From Silvanigrella paludirubra (GTDB taxonomy: Bacteria; Bdellovibrionota_B; Oligoflexia; Silvanigrellales; Silvanigrellaceae), in contig NZ_WFLM01000002.1 of the NCBI RefSeq assembly GCF_009208775.1, positions 248,001 through 312,000 of the forward strand: DNA of 64,000 nucleotides, written 5' to 3'. The notes beneath the pieces are model-generated. The model ran no database searches, was not told the DNA's origin, and was given only the letters and a program-made list of their open reading frames with translations. The translations under genes were made by a program, and so were the position numbers. The stretch's first letter is position 1. Every line of letters starts with the position of its first letter. Positions 38,201-45,916 of the stretch are shown here, in pieces.

Positions 38201-39469
38201 TCTGTCAGTCTTTTCCATGAAGAAACCATTATTGATTTTAAGAATGAGTATATTAAAATATTGAATAAATTTTCTTCTTCTTATGAAGAAAAAAATAATT
38301 TAAAATATGATCTAATTAAAAATTTGAAATCAAATATTGAAAATAAAAACAATTTAAAAAATATAGAAAACATTATAGAAACTAATCAAAATATTCCAAT
38401 TCTAAATCATATAGCACCAAGAAATGAGATTGAAAATACAATTGCCCATATTTGGTCTGACCTTTTAAAAATTGAATCTAATAAAATTAGTATAAATGAT
38501 AATTTTTTTAAACTAGGTGGAAATAGCTTCATAAGTATTCAAATGGTAAGTAGACTAGGTGCTAATTTTGATATTTCTATTCAATTAAAAGACATATTTA
38601 CATATTATGATATTGAAAAACTCTCTATATTTATACAAAGCAAAATAGATAATAACTATTTTATAGCAAATGATATTGAAAAACATGCAAAACAAAAGTT
38701 AATAAGCTATCAGCCTATTATTAAATTTAATGAATCAAGAGAAAAACCAAATTTATTTATGATTCATCCTGCAACTGCAGGATGTGAAGTTTATTCTAAT
38801 ATTGCAATTTCATTTGAAAATCATTTTTCTTGTTATGGTGTTGAATCTTATAATATTCATCATGTAGATAAAATAAATTCATTAAATGAATTAGCTCTAA
38901 ATTATATTAATGAAATCGATAAAGTTATGATAAGCACAAATAAAACGGAATATCATTTATTTGGATGGTCACTTGGTGGTTATATTGCACTTGAAATTGC
39001 TGCAATTTTAGAGTCAAGAAATATTAAAAATATTAAAGTTTATTTATTAGATACAATTTTAAGAAGTGCTAACGATCTAAATTCTAAGTCTTCAAAAGAT
39101 GAAATTAATTTGCATAAAAAATCCACTGAAAACTATTTAATTTCACAAAAGTATAATCAATACTATATTGATAATATTATTTCAAATATTGATATAGAGT
39201 ATAAGATATTAGGTCAAGAAATTTGTTCAAAATTAAAAAACACTAAAGTATTACTTTTTAAAGCAATGCAAATAGAAAAAGAATTTGGTGGAATTAATCT
39301 TGAAAAACAAAGCGAATTATTTGTGAATTTAAAATTGAATAATCTTGAAAAAGTAATAAATTCAATGGAAAATTTAAAACTAACTCCTGTTTTAAATTCA
39401 AGTCATAGAAATATAATTCAAGAAGAAAATTTTATTTTAAAAGAAATTATTAATTTTAATGAATTATGA
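29249..39469 (+). CDS. Nonribosomal peptide synthetase, C-A-T-E-C-A*-T-C-T-TE
   Basis: A 3406-residue multimodular NRPS. Module 1: C domain (HHIAIDG from H126), A domain with intact core (YTSGTTGKPKG at 625, NLYGPTE at 758, RGYRIE at 879, SSGKID with K968), T domain (LGGDS, S1024), then an epimerase (HHLIVD from H1218; EGHGRE at 1351). Module 2: C domain (HHSILDG from H1674), of the kind that follows an E domain; an A domain (about 1994-2470) that has lost its A3, A5, A7 and A8 motifs but keeps SNGKLDRK (K2464); T domain (S2520). Module 3: C domain (HHIAFDG from H2710), no A domain, T domain (S3093), and thioesterase (GWSLGG, S3241). The A1 pocket reads by eye D-A-F-L-L-G-L-I-M-K, not a code I know; an aliphatic residue is a guess. 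Expected product: a peptide with a D-residue, with modules 2 and 3 loaded in trans or inactive. Confidence 0.92.
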   Translation: MSKALLSPYQKTFYFDWNLDPARTDYTMIQNQEINGKFDLIKLKKAFQRIVRENFILNSHIEIIKDDYYWVQNENIFDLEITYTDKIEEKTLEFAKKPFDLQNGPIYRFLIIHESENKSRLLMAIHHIAIDGVSTVQFLDDLSNYFNNDNYKNPKCISEQISNINFLSKKFIDEIQTYKEHMIEFWKNKLNLSEPVNMNFLKTKKTNNNKLFIKNNFNSIQSMFGISEYRFKLEEDTFKKLNEIKKKYVLTSYLFSKIIFAISIFKYTQQENFSITFPFAIKEGNDFIYGSYTNLNLIPFQIKNEFKVLDVINQAKNFLKSLKFDNVKNNHLPLYELIPYINKDLITTVFSSANFQNFPTHFNGIQEKIIENSNIALIHDVIFEFEASNNEVKFRVNYKSASIDKDLLDNFINSYKLLYKEVINDLLDENKIYEFKTIGKYNILSDENYENIINRWNNTDVNYNSENTIHGLFEEQVQKTPNQIALIHYGMKLTYSELNEKSNQLAHLLKCRYEINSDDLIALCLDRNFNMMISIFGILKAGAAYVPIDPYCPKERIHFILQDTKAKIIITNEIHTNFIHSSINENHAIHIIEIDSNETQNELILHDKNNHENNTKPNHLSYLIYTSGTTGKPKGVMIEHKNIYNLTQYMKKLINFDKKCEIKNCLFFSNYVFDAHVFEYCTYLFNGFTLHIIDNDTRKDIDLLDQYISNNNIDLTVLSPVVLEKNKFKRLKLLLLGGDKINRSILNNMLENNIQVYNLYGPTEASIMSHAHKCSLNEESNNIGLPISNFKAYVLDKNLKPLPIGSEGELYLGGNYIARGYLNNEELTSGKFIKNPFQNKIEKEQNKNTKFYKTGDTVRWLPNGELEYIARTDFQVKIRGYRIEISEIENTLTLNNKIKQAVVLVKNRIDSQNIESENKYLALYYIPNHENEIKEEEIVSFLQEYLPDYMIPQFIIPIKEFPLNSSGKIDKARLPNPEKNNITNYIPPRYEIERKVCEIWSEVLGIEFNKISMNDHFLRLGGDSIISIQIVSKLRQKMGINISVKDIFLNKNIDNLCKYIRLNKNSIEKENTIYSESGILSGEVPLLANQKWFFDNDFPKQEHWNQSFITKIPIIEKTNFIRIVSELRKRHDAFSLRFKKDNGKYIQFYTPEPLHGDIKFLDINSLGLSEGTSEFNEKLNQILTEWQSHFCLEKGPISCFGYLYGYKDNTARLFTSLHHLIVDTVSWRILVDDLKNLYENQNLGEKGSSFRQWTFAINDYASLNKSEKDYWDNILKKYKYYKDNFNLYDNFIEKNGMRSHEEFELSFEETKNLLEKCNKIFNTQINDILIASFTSALAKIFNQSSQFIILEGHGREDISKNINITKTLGWFTCMYPVQIEVNSNIQKNIIYTKEYLRNIPNNGIGFSSFYGYQNDLIPKISFNYLGQFKTYEHSLQDTSKGAWNIANEISGCSIHSENQDKNYLTLNGGVLSGILFFKIDSRFNKNITLELKNRFKQELISHIEFILDQKRTILTRNDINYIINQDYLDNIQSNNEVKNIFLANSLQQGFIYHSLKQGKIDDSYIIQMIWQYQMPVSVNDLKNAWEFTQQKFDALRTRFDWHEEMVQIIDYKQVLNWSYIDISDNKNLIKQEEIINKILNDDKLKNYELNKGSLFRVYLIKQSENLYSCIFSTHHSILDGWSISILLNYLHNSYFCLRNNNNINIEPDECHSESQKYIQNIKNKDNKYWNNYILNFENKANLKGLLSNESRRNNLDISGYNHINSPQEKIIIYKNDLYKNLKEISKNEGITINAMIQFAWHKLLNIYGFCEQTIAGITLSGRNIPVNDIENSVGLYINTLPLIIDHKQNSDKTIIEILKQIQDDINTINEKSNVDLAFIQKNGKRLFDSIVVFENYPITIDPSIKDKIKFIKTFEKIDYPLLLIAQDNQDELNLCIKYAGELFDPNCIDNIFTFISNILIHISTNYSKKISSISYLTSKLSNLNLIPIKQYNTTSILELFENQVKNNPKKTALIFNEKKYTYEELNNNSNKLSNYLKKRYNVKSGEKIAIMLDRNEYPIISLLSCLKLEAMIVPVETVYPDKKLKFILDNTNANIIITNKFYEKRIKTFYNQNIVIIDKISTKDQIDSESDINNLKYNKTNNNNIVKLVSYNYGINNEITLNNDTIKTRLFNNIKNNNIKYSDSFLWKDKLSSIYSFYDILSCLITGAKLYITNNIFDLNEISQILSNFEINICRFSINEFKEASELIDFCNIPFLDRVILNHNKINNINYYPEKISNKIFINYYEYSEFEAFKINFILDKNNSLNRILFQVCSQEIKSYILTRDHKKAPIGAIGELCITKNDTNSDYLNNENNIQNIELYKTTELFCENFDGDFEYIGSNNINELFLDINKEKSIYENKILKSEKSEKDFSKIKNKSIIAYYVSKYQLNEVEIINKLKLKLPEYMIPSALIHLKGLPLTSNGKLDRKALPEPKLSFPIYSYDPKNKIQKDLAECWSNVLNIELNNISAQDDFFELGGNSILAIKLVSKINKHLNSNINLNILYKCRNIENIEIFLNSNKNKITKIEKIKITQPEDQVLSFAQERLWFIEKYSNGSNIYNIPLIYQIDKTINMIALKKAICSIYSRHEILRTIIVQNNSGLPYQIVKDENEYPLNIEYKKFNSKEQLDLVLINDCSYIFHLDNEVPFKVFVYEIMNEENQNEIYLGFIIHHIAFDGWSIEILLNEIDILYKSFSDEFFESDIIQKLPLLEIQYKDFSNWQKKYLSEDIFERQMKYWEKKLEGFQNLVIPVDKIRPLEFDFIGKNIRFEVDEFISDNLNHLAKELQVSLFSLLLSAFYLLMNSYSNKPDIIIGTPVFNRHYQQIENLIGFFVNSLALRFYIDQEMLVHDFIKIVNNGVIEAQQNQDLPFEKLVDNIVTTRNPGQHPIFQIMFGLQNHSPILTQNEHISNKIKTYKPLYDLFSPAKFDLSLHIDNSEKNLQGAFNYSVSLFHEETIIDFKNEYIKILNKFSSSYEEKNNLKYDLIKNLKSNIENKNNLKNIENIIETNQNIPILNHIAPRNEIENTIAHIWSDLLKIESNKISINDNFFKLGGNSFISIQMVSRLGANFDISIQLKDIFTYYDIEKLSIFIQSKIDNNYFIANDIEKHAKQKLISYQPIIKFNESREKPNLFMIHPATAGCEVYSNIAISFENHFSCYGVESYNIHHVDKINSLNELALNYINEIDKVMISTNKTEYHLFGWSLGGYIALEIAAILESRNIKNIKVYLLDTILRSANDLNSKSSKDEINLHKKSTENYLISQKYNQYYIDNIISNIDIEYKILGQEICSKLKNTKVLLFKAMQIEKEFGGINLEKQSELFVNLKLNNLEKVINSMENLKLTPVLNSSHRNIIQEENFILKEIINFNEL

Positions 39470-39476
39470 GGTTAAA

Positions 39477-42284
39477 ATGAACAATTTAGGGCAAAATTTT
39501 TATAATAAAAATAGAATAATAAATCAATTGTATTCTGAAAATAAATTTGAAGTATTTTCACTAAATAAAATGCAAAAAGAACACTTTTTCGCAAAAATTT
39601 ATGACAAAGAATTATGTAGCACTTCAAATAGTATATATATTGAATACAAATATAGCTATCTTGATTTAGAAAATTTAGAAATTTCTTTTAATAAGCTAAT
39701 AGATAGACATTTAGCTTTAAGAACAATATTTTTCGATAATCATCAAATATTTCTTAGAGATTATAATTATTATAAAATAAAAATATATACCCATGAATCC
39801 GAAGAAAAATTCTTGCAATTAAGAAAAAGTATCATTGAAAAAGATTTTCAATCTAATGAATTTCCTTCATTTGATTTATTCGTTAGTAAAATAAATGATT
39901 CTATTATTTTACACCTTAATTTCAATAACCTTATTTTAGATATTAAAAGTATTGAAATTTTATTTCACGAATGGACTCAATTATATTTAAATCCAAATTT
40001 AGTTTTTGATGATTTAGATACATTTTTTTTAGATTATCAAAAACAAAAAAATGATATAGATAAAAGTAATCTATATCTTCAAGCTAAAGATTACTGGGAA
40101 AAAAAATTTGATGATTATGTTTTTGATTTTAATTTACCATTAAAGTGTAAACCAAGTTTAATAAAAAAACCAAATTTTTTAAGCAACAAAATCCTAATTA
40201 ATAATGATATCTGGAATGTATTAAAAAATAAACTTAATACAATTGGTGTGAGTAAATCTGCTTTTATTTTAGATATATTGTCAAGCACACTTAGTTACTG
40301 GAGTGGGCAAAGTAAATTAGGTATTCAGTTAAATTTTTCTGGCCGTAATCAAATAAATCAAAAATTTAATCAACTTGTTGAAAATTTCTCAAATTCATTT
40401 ATTTATATTTATGATGACAAATCAAAAGAATCAATCAATAATAGATTAGTTAAAACTCAAAATATTTATTCAAATGATCTTAAATACTCATTTATAGAAA
40501 AAAATAACTTTCAATCCATTGAAAATAATATATTAAAAAATTTAATCGATAAAATAATATCTCCTATTAAATTAACTTGTTTATTTGATAACACATACAA
40601 AAATAATTACCTAGAATTTTCTTTGAATGAATTTTTTCAAGAAATTCAATTTTCATACTCTCAAACTTCTCAAACATGGATAGATCTTAAAACATTTGAA
40701 TCAGAAGATGGCCTAGTCTTAGAGTGGAATTTTGTAGAACAATTATTTGATACCAATGTAATTCAAGAAATTATGAATTCATTTTCTAATGAGTTAATAA
40801 ATATTACTAATTTGGATTGGGAATGCGAATATTTTCCAAAATATTTAATTCCAAATAATGACTTAGTATTAATAAATTCTGCTAATGATATGTTTCAAGA
40901 AATAAGCGAAGATACTTTATTTGGTAAATTTGAAAAATTAATAACAAAAGAATTACTTGGGAATCATATTTCAGTTATAGATGCTTCAACTTTTAAGCAA
41001 TATACTTATCAACAGTTAAAAGATGAAAGTGAAATATTTTCAAAAATATTAATTCAATATAATAAAAAATCAAATATCACACATAAAGGTTTAATCGGAA
41101 TTTTGTCTGAAAAAGGATATTCACAAGTAATATCTGCTGTATCAATCATGAAATCAGGAAATGCTTACTTACCACTTCATATTGATTGGCCTATTGGCAG
41201 ATTAATCGAAGTTTTGGATCAAGGAAATGTAAAAATTTTATTAATTTCTAGAACTCAATTTGAGATAGAAAATATTCGTGAAATTTTATTAAAAAAATAT
41301 GAAATAATAGTTATTGAAGATATTTTATCAAATATTTATAGAAGTATTTTAAGTTCTGAAGATTTAAAAGAATTTCATTTACCTGATGTAAAAGCAGATG
41401 ATATTGCTTATGTTATTTTTACATCGGGATCTACTGGAAAACCAAAAGGAGTTACAATCAGTCATAAAGGAGCATTAAATACAATTGATGCTATTAATAA
41501 TAATTTTTCTATTACTAATAAAGATAAAATTTTAGCATTATCCGAACTCAGTTTTGATTTATCCGTTTATGATATTTTTGGTACTTTATCTGTTGGTGGA
41601 ACAATAGTTTTTCCAGATCAAAATCAGACAAAAGATCCTAGGCATTGGCTACAACTCTTAAAAAAATATCAAATATCTATTTGGAATACGGTACCACAAT
41701 TAGCTAGTTTATTAATAGATGAAATATCTTATGAAAAAGATCAATCAAACCTTATACCACTTAGATTGTTTTTACTTAGCGGGGATTGGATTCCAGTTAA
41801 ATTACCAATGAAAATAAAAGAATATTTTAACAAATCTATCGTAACAAGTTTAGGTGGCGCAACGGAAGGAAGTATTTGGTCTTGTTGGTATGAAATAAAA
41901 AAAGTTGAAGAAGATTGGAGTAGTATTCCCTATGGAATTGCAATGCCAAACCAAAAAATGTTTATTTTAAATCACAATAGTGAGCATTGCCCTGTTGGCG
42001 TGATTGGTGAAATCCATATTGGTGGTGTAGGTGTTGCGCTTAATTACTGGGGGAATATGGAACTGACAAATGAACGTTTTTTTGAACATGAACAACTGGG
42101 AAGACTTTATAAAACTGGCGACTTAGGATGCTGGCAGAAAAATGGAACAATTCAATTTATTGGAAGAAAAGATTTTCAAGTTAAAATACGAGGGTATCGT
42201 ATTGAACTTGGTGAAATTGAAAGCGCATTAACAGAATGTGATGGTGTTGAAAAATGTGCTGTTTTAATTAAAGAATATGAATAA
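39477..42284 (+). CDS. NRPS Cy-like + truncated adenylation protein (Cys-type pocket)
   Basis: The ATG at 39477 has GAGG five bases upstream; an earlier ATG at 39459 overlaps the preceding gene and lacks a site. The first ~440 residues form a heterocyclisation-like (Cy) domain; the motif DxxxxDxxS reads N-N-L-I-L-D-I-K-S (first Asp replaced by Asn). The A domain follows, with FTSGSTGKPKG and FDLSVYDIFG. Pocket residues aligned to GrsA read D-L-Y-N-L-S-L-I-W, the code I know for cysteine in pyochelin and yersiniabactin-type synthetases. The chain ends about 30 residues after RGYRIE (A8), so A9, A10 with its catalytic lysine, and the carrier domain are missing. In PchE/PchF-like proteins tailoring domains insert at just this point, so the truncation falls at a natural junction. 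It may be a remnant or an unusual split enzyme. Confidence 0.85.
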   Translation: MNNLGQNFYNKNRIINQLYSENKFEVFSLNKMQKEHFFAKIYDKELCSTSNSIYIEYKYSYLDLENLEISFNKLIDRHLALRTIFFDNHQIFLRDYNYYKIKIYTHESEEKFLQLRKSIIEKDFQSNEFPSFDLFVSKINDSIILHLNFNNLILDIKSIEILFHEWTQLYLNPNLVFDDLDTFFLDYQKQKNDIDKSNLYLQAKDYWEKKFDDYVFDFNLPLKCKPSLIKKPNFLSNKILINNDIWNVLKNKLNTIGVSKSAFILDILSSTLSYWSGQSKLGIQLNFSGRNQINQKFNQLVENFSNSFIYIYDDKSKESINNRLVKTQNIYSNDLKYSFIEKNNFQSIENNILKNLIDKIISPIKLTCLFDNTYKNNYLEFSLNEFFQEIQFSYSQTSQTWIDLKTFESEDGLVLEWNFVEQLFDTNVIQEIMNSFSNELINITNLDWECEYFPKYLIPNNDLVLINSANDMFQEISEDTLFGKFEKLITKELLGNHISVIDASTFKQYTYQQLKDESEIFSKILIQYNKKSNITHKGLIGILSEKGYSQVISAVSIMKSGNAYLPLHIDWPIGRLIEVLDQGNVKILLISRTQFEIENIREILLKKYEIIVIEDILSNIYRSILSSEDLKEFHLPDVKADDIAYVIFTSGSTGKPKGVTISHKGALNTIDAINNNFSITNKDKILALSELSFDLSVYDIFGTLSVGGTIVFPDQNQTKDPRHWLQLLKKYQISIWNTVPQLASLLIDEISYEKDQSNLIPLRLFLLSGDWIPVKLPMKIKEYFNKSIVTSLGGATEGSIWSCWYEIKKVEEDWSSIPYGIAMPNQKMFILNHNSEHCPVGVIGEIHIGGVGVALNYWGNMELTNERFFEHEQLGRLYKTGDLGCWQKNGTIQFIGRKDFQVKIRGYRIELGEIESALTECDGVEKCAVLIKEYE

Positions 42285-42454
42285 TTAAGTTTCATAAAAT
42301 TTATCTCATTTTTCCATTAAAGAATAAATTAATTTATTATGATTATTAATAATTTTTAAAATACAAATAAATAAAAGATATTTTCATTATTTATTTACTT
42401 TAAAATTTAGATTGCATAATATTATTTTCAAAATTACCCAAAATAGGAGTCACT

Positions 42455-43843
42455 ATGAAAATAAAGGTTTTTACTTTTTTAATTTTTCTTTTTTTCTCTG
42501 GAAAAATTTTTGCAGGGCAAGGAGCTCTTCTTTTTTTTCAAAATCATTACGATCCAGAATTAGACCGTAATGTTGGGATTCATTATTCACCAGCAAATAT
42601 GAAGTGCATAAATGGTTTAAATATTGCAGGAAATCAATTTACAACAAACGTAATGGGTTATTATATTGAAACAGATACACAGCTTAGTAATGGATGTCTA
42701 TTTTTAGGAGTTGCTCCATTTGATATTATTGTAAATGATTTTCAAGAGCCAGTTGCAATATTTCATGCAAATTTAAGTTTAAATCAATCACTAACAGGAG
42801 GATTGACATCGCAAAATCCAAAATATTGGAGTCATGGTGATTACATGAGTCATGGAGTTTCTATTTTAGGCATAAGAAACACACAAGATAGAATACTTAT
42901 CAGTGCTGCTAAAAAAGAAACAGTAACAGGATGGATGGGGCAAATTTATAGTGTAATCAAAGACAGGTCTATTAATAAATTGATGATTCCTGGAAGCCAT
43001 GATTCTGGTACTTATGATTTAGGTACAAAAATATCTCCAGACTCTACATTGCCCGCCATTATCAGCGGTGCTCAAATTAATAATTTAGCAAGAACGCAAT
43101 ATTATTCTATTTCAGAACAACTTGATAGAGGAATAAGATATCTAGATATTCGTTTATGCTCTGATGGAACTAACTTATTAGTCTGCCATAGTGTTTTTGC
43201 AAATTCATTAACAATTGAATCTATTTTAGAACAAGTGAAAAATTTTTTAGATCAGCCTGTTAATAAAAATGAAGTCGTTATCATTGATATTCAAGCAGTT
43301 CAAAATTGGGATAATTTTTCTCCTAATATGAAATTAAAAATTCAAACAGCTTTAACAAAATATTTAGGTAATTATGCTGCACAATCAGGTCAATTTTCTC
43401 CAGAAAGTCACTTTGGCGATTTTGTGGAAAGCGGTAAGCGTGCAATTATTTTACAATATAAGCCAACGACAAATTTAATTTGGGAAAGATCTAATTATTT
43501 ATGTGGATTTTGGGCAAATTCGGACAATTCAGATAAAATATGGGACTATTTTCAAAGCAATATTGATAATCGTTCTAATGTTTGCAGCAACAATAAATTT
43601 ATGCAAAGTCAATTAGTTTATACTATTCAGGGTGCTACAATTGATAATATTCTAGGAAATTCATTAAGAGATATTGTTGGTCCAACAAAATATAATTATT
43701 TATTAAAGTTAAATAATAATTATTTATTATCCACTTCAATGAGAAAAAATGCAAACATAATAATAGAAGACTTCACTTCTGGTTTTGATATGGCTTTGAT
43801 GGCTAAATGGCTTAACTGGTCAAAGAAGTTTTTTCATGACTGA
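42455..43843 (+). CDS. Secreted phosphatidylinositol-specific phospholipase C-like protein
   Basis: A 462-residue exported protein with a clear signal peptide (about 1-20, ending IFAG). Residues ~20-155 are an N-terminal region I do not recognise. Residues ~160-440 hold a PI-PLC X domain: M-I-P-G-S-H182-D-S-G-T with the first catalytic histidine, RGIRYLDIRL (226-234), and VCHSV with H245 as the second. Such enzymes cleave phosphatidylinositol or GPI anchors by forming a cyclic phosphate and usually attack eukaryotic membranes. It lies 170 bases after the truncated NRPS gene with its own AGGAG site. A glycerophosphodiester- or sphingomyelinase-like substrate is possible. Confidence 0.85.
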   Translation: MKIKVFTFLIFLFFSGKIFAGQGALLFFQNHYDPELDRNVGIHYSPANMKCINGLNIAGNQFTTNVMGYYIETDTQLSNGCLFLGVAPFDIIVNDFQEPVAIFHANLSLNQSLTGGLTSQNPKYWSHGDYMSHGVSILGIRNTQDRILISAAKKETVTGWMGQIYSVIKDRSINKLMIPGSHDSGTYDLGTKISPDSTLPAIISGAQINNLARTQYYSISEQLDRGIRYLDIRLCSDGTNLLVCHSVFANSLTIESILEQVKNFLDQPVNKNEVVIIDIQAVQNWDNFSPNMKLKIQTALTKYLGNYAAQSGQFSPESHFGDFVESGKRAIILQYKPTTNLIWERSNYLCGFWANSDNSDKIWDYFQSNIDNRSNVCSNNKFMQSQLVYTIQGATIDNILGNSLRDIVGPTKYNYLLKLNNNYLLSTSMRKNANIIIEDFTSGFDMALMAKWLNWSKKFFHD

Positions 43844-43866
43844 ATGAATTTTAAATTAATTATTAT

Positions 43867-45582
43867 TTAAATTAATTTTAATTTCCAATATTTTTCTGGC
43901 TGATGAAAATCTGGATTTACCTTATTTTCAATTACGTTTCCACTTTTTTTCTCTTGTATATATTCGTTGTGTTTCCAAAAGGGGGATAAAAAGTAACGTG
44001 AATGACCTAAACTTAAAGCACATTGAATTAAAATTGTGTTTTCATCAGAATCAATAATATTTTTTAATATTGAATAAGGAAATTTCATACCAAATACATA
44101 ACGCATTTCAAGGTCATTATGAAAACTTATACATGAATCTTCAATATGAATTCCTTTCCACAAATTTTCTTTTATTTTTAAATTTCTTTTTGAACGTTTT
44201 CTAATTCCATCAAATTCAATTGCAATCCATTCACCTAGAGGAGTCATTTCAAATTCAAAATAATTTTGTTTTGGATTTTTTATGTCTGCAAAAAATATTT
44301 CACTAACACTAAATTTCCATAATTCATCTATGAATTTATTATTTTTATTCTCCAATGATTTCTCAACAGAAATAGGAAAAACTTTATTTGGATTTTCTGT
44401 TGTATATGTTTTCCATTCTAAAAAAGATTTTTCTGGATTCTTTTTTGCATCTTCAACTGAAGTGAGTTGATTTATATAGACACCAATTGAAGGAACACCA
44501 TGAAATGGAATTTGAGCAAATTCTAAAAAAGGAGATTCAAAAATAGAAATAGGATAAGAGAGTTCATCTTTTAATATTTGTGCTACCAGTTGATTTGGAA
44601 AATATAATAACCCCATCCATTTTTTAGATTGAGGACCTTCATATGAGGGACCAAGAGATCTCATTCCACAATCATCAAAAAGTTTTTTTGAAAATAATCC
44701 TACAGGTTGGACTTCAAGTTCTAAATCCGCATTTGCAATTTTTTTTGCTTTTTCTCTCATTTTAGATGTTAAAGTCAGCATATCTGTAGTTGATGCATTT
44801 CCTTTATTCCAAACAAAATTAGCATGAAATTGACTTACTTCTGCATTTCCAACTTTGAATCCTTTTAAACCAAGCTCATCAAAAACCTGCCCACTTGGTT
44901 TTCCAACTTGGTAATTATTTTTGAAAGTGGAGCCACAACTTGGCAAATAAAAATGCTTTTTTTTGTGTCTATCTGCTTCGCACTCTAACATATGTTGAAG
45001 TAATTTATCAGATGATTTTATTTTAGGAAAATACAGCCGCGCCCCAATAACAATTTCAGGTTTTGTCATTAATAAAGTTGATTTATATCCTTGAAAAACT
45101 TCTTCAGCAGCGTAGGTTTTTAAAATTCCTTGAGTATCTATCGTAAAAACGTGTTTGACAATTTGCGAAACTTCACCACCATAGCATCTTGCATTCATGC
45201 GAATAGATGCACCCATTTGACCTGGCATTCGAAACATCCAAGAAGCACCTTCTCGGTTTGCTACCATACAAATTTCGGCAATTTCTGTGTTTGTAACACC
45301 GCCTTCTACAAATAAATACTCATCTGTTTCCCAAAACCATTTTGATAATTTTTCAAGAGAAATTACGAGTCCATTAAATTCTTCATCAGAATAAACAGAA
45401 TTACTTCCTGATCCTAAAACAGAACATGGTAATTTATTTTTTTGGCACCAATTTAAAGACTCTTGAATTTGAAAAATATTTTGAGGTTCAGCAAAGTAAC
45501 GCGCAATCCCCCCCATTTTATAATATGTTTTTTCTTTTATTGATTGATTTTCAAAAAAAAACTTGGGCAAAGACTTTGGCAT
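43867..45582 (-). CDS. murB: UDP-N-acetylenolpyruvoylglucosamine reductase (MurB) fused to C-terminal domain
   Basis: Residues 1-295 are a MurB, which uses NADPH and FAD to reduce UDP-GlcNAc-enolpyruvate to UDP-MurNAc for peptidoglycan. Visible are the FAD-binding GSGSNSVYSDEEF (58-70), MPGQMGASIRMNA, and the substrate loop YLPSCGSTFKN, with S218 as the likely proton-donating residue, plus LELEVQPVG with the late glutamate. The remaining ~275 residues are not MurB: a linker and a region (about 340-571) with NYFEFEMTPLGEWIAIEFDG and FHQPEKYWKL that resembles DOMON/CBM9-like β-sandwich domains. MurB is normally ~300 residues, so the fusion is unusual. It overlaps nothing, and a 110-residue gene lies immediately upstream on the same strand. 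Confidence 0.85.
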   Translation of the reverse strand: MPKSLPKFFFENQSIKEKTYYKMGGIARYFAEPQNIFQIQESLNWCQKNKLPCSVLGSGSNSVYSDEEFNGLVISLEKLSKWFWETDEYLFVEGGVTNTEIAEICMVANREGASWMFRMPGQMGASIRMNARCYGGEVSQIVKHVFTIDTQGILKTYAAEEVFQGYKSTLLMTKPEIVIGARLYFPKIKSSDKLLQHMLECEADRHKKKHFYLPSCGSTFKNNYQVGKPSGQVFDELGLKGFKVGNAEVSQFHANFVWNKGNASTTDMLTLTSKMREKAKKIANADLELEVQPVGLFSKKLFDDCGMRSLGPSYEGPQSKKWMGLLYFPNQLVAQILKDELSYPISIFESPFLEFAQIPFHGVPSIGVYINQLTSVEDAKKNPEKSFLEWKTYTTENPNKVFPISVEKSLENKNNKFIDELWKFSVSEIFFADIKNPKQNYFEFEMTPLGEWIAIEFDGIRKRSKRNLKIKENLWKGIHIEDSCISFHNDLEMRYVFGMKFPYSILKNIIDSDENTILIQCALSLGHSRYFLSPFWKHNEYIQEKKSGNVIENKVNPDFHQPEKYWKLKLI

Positions 45583-45583
45583 T

Positions 45584-45916
45584 TTATTTTCCTAGGGCTT
45601 CCATTACTTCATCTTCATTACAATATTTTGGTCCACCTAAATAACATAATACTGAATTTATTTCTTTTACAATATCAGAAGATTCAAAATTATATTTAAA
45701 CAATTCTTCACATATTTCCATAAATAAAATTTCTGTTTGTTTTTCCATTTGAGCAATACTTTGATGATAATTGCTATTTTCGATTCGAGAAAATAACTCA
45801 CCAACATTCCAATTTTCAGGAGGCAAATGTCCTAATTTAGTTTCAATTGCTTTTAATTCAAGAATTTTATTTTTTATAATTTCTGGAACTTGCTTCGCTT
45901 CATCTTGACTTACCAT
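45584..45916 (-). CDS. Small conserved-looking protein, function unknown
   Basis: A 110-residue, acidic, mostly helical soluble protein without signal peptide or known motif. Its start overlaps the hflX stop by 7 bases and it ends two bases before murB, so it is translated as part of the esterase-hflX-murB operon. That tight packing supports a real gene. I cannot assign a function. Confidence 0.7.
   Translation of the reverse strand: MVSQDEAKQVPEIIKNKILELKAIETKLGHLPPENWNVGELFSRIENSNYHQSIAQMEKQTEILFMEICEELFKYNFESSDIVKEINSVLCYLGGPKYCNEDEVMEALGK

Noticed and set aside
38200-38400. Hidden adenylation domain between the third C domain and last T domain
   Set aside because: The stretch is too short (about 60-70 residues) and has no A-domain motifs.
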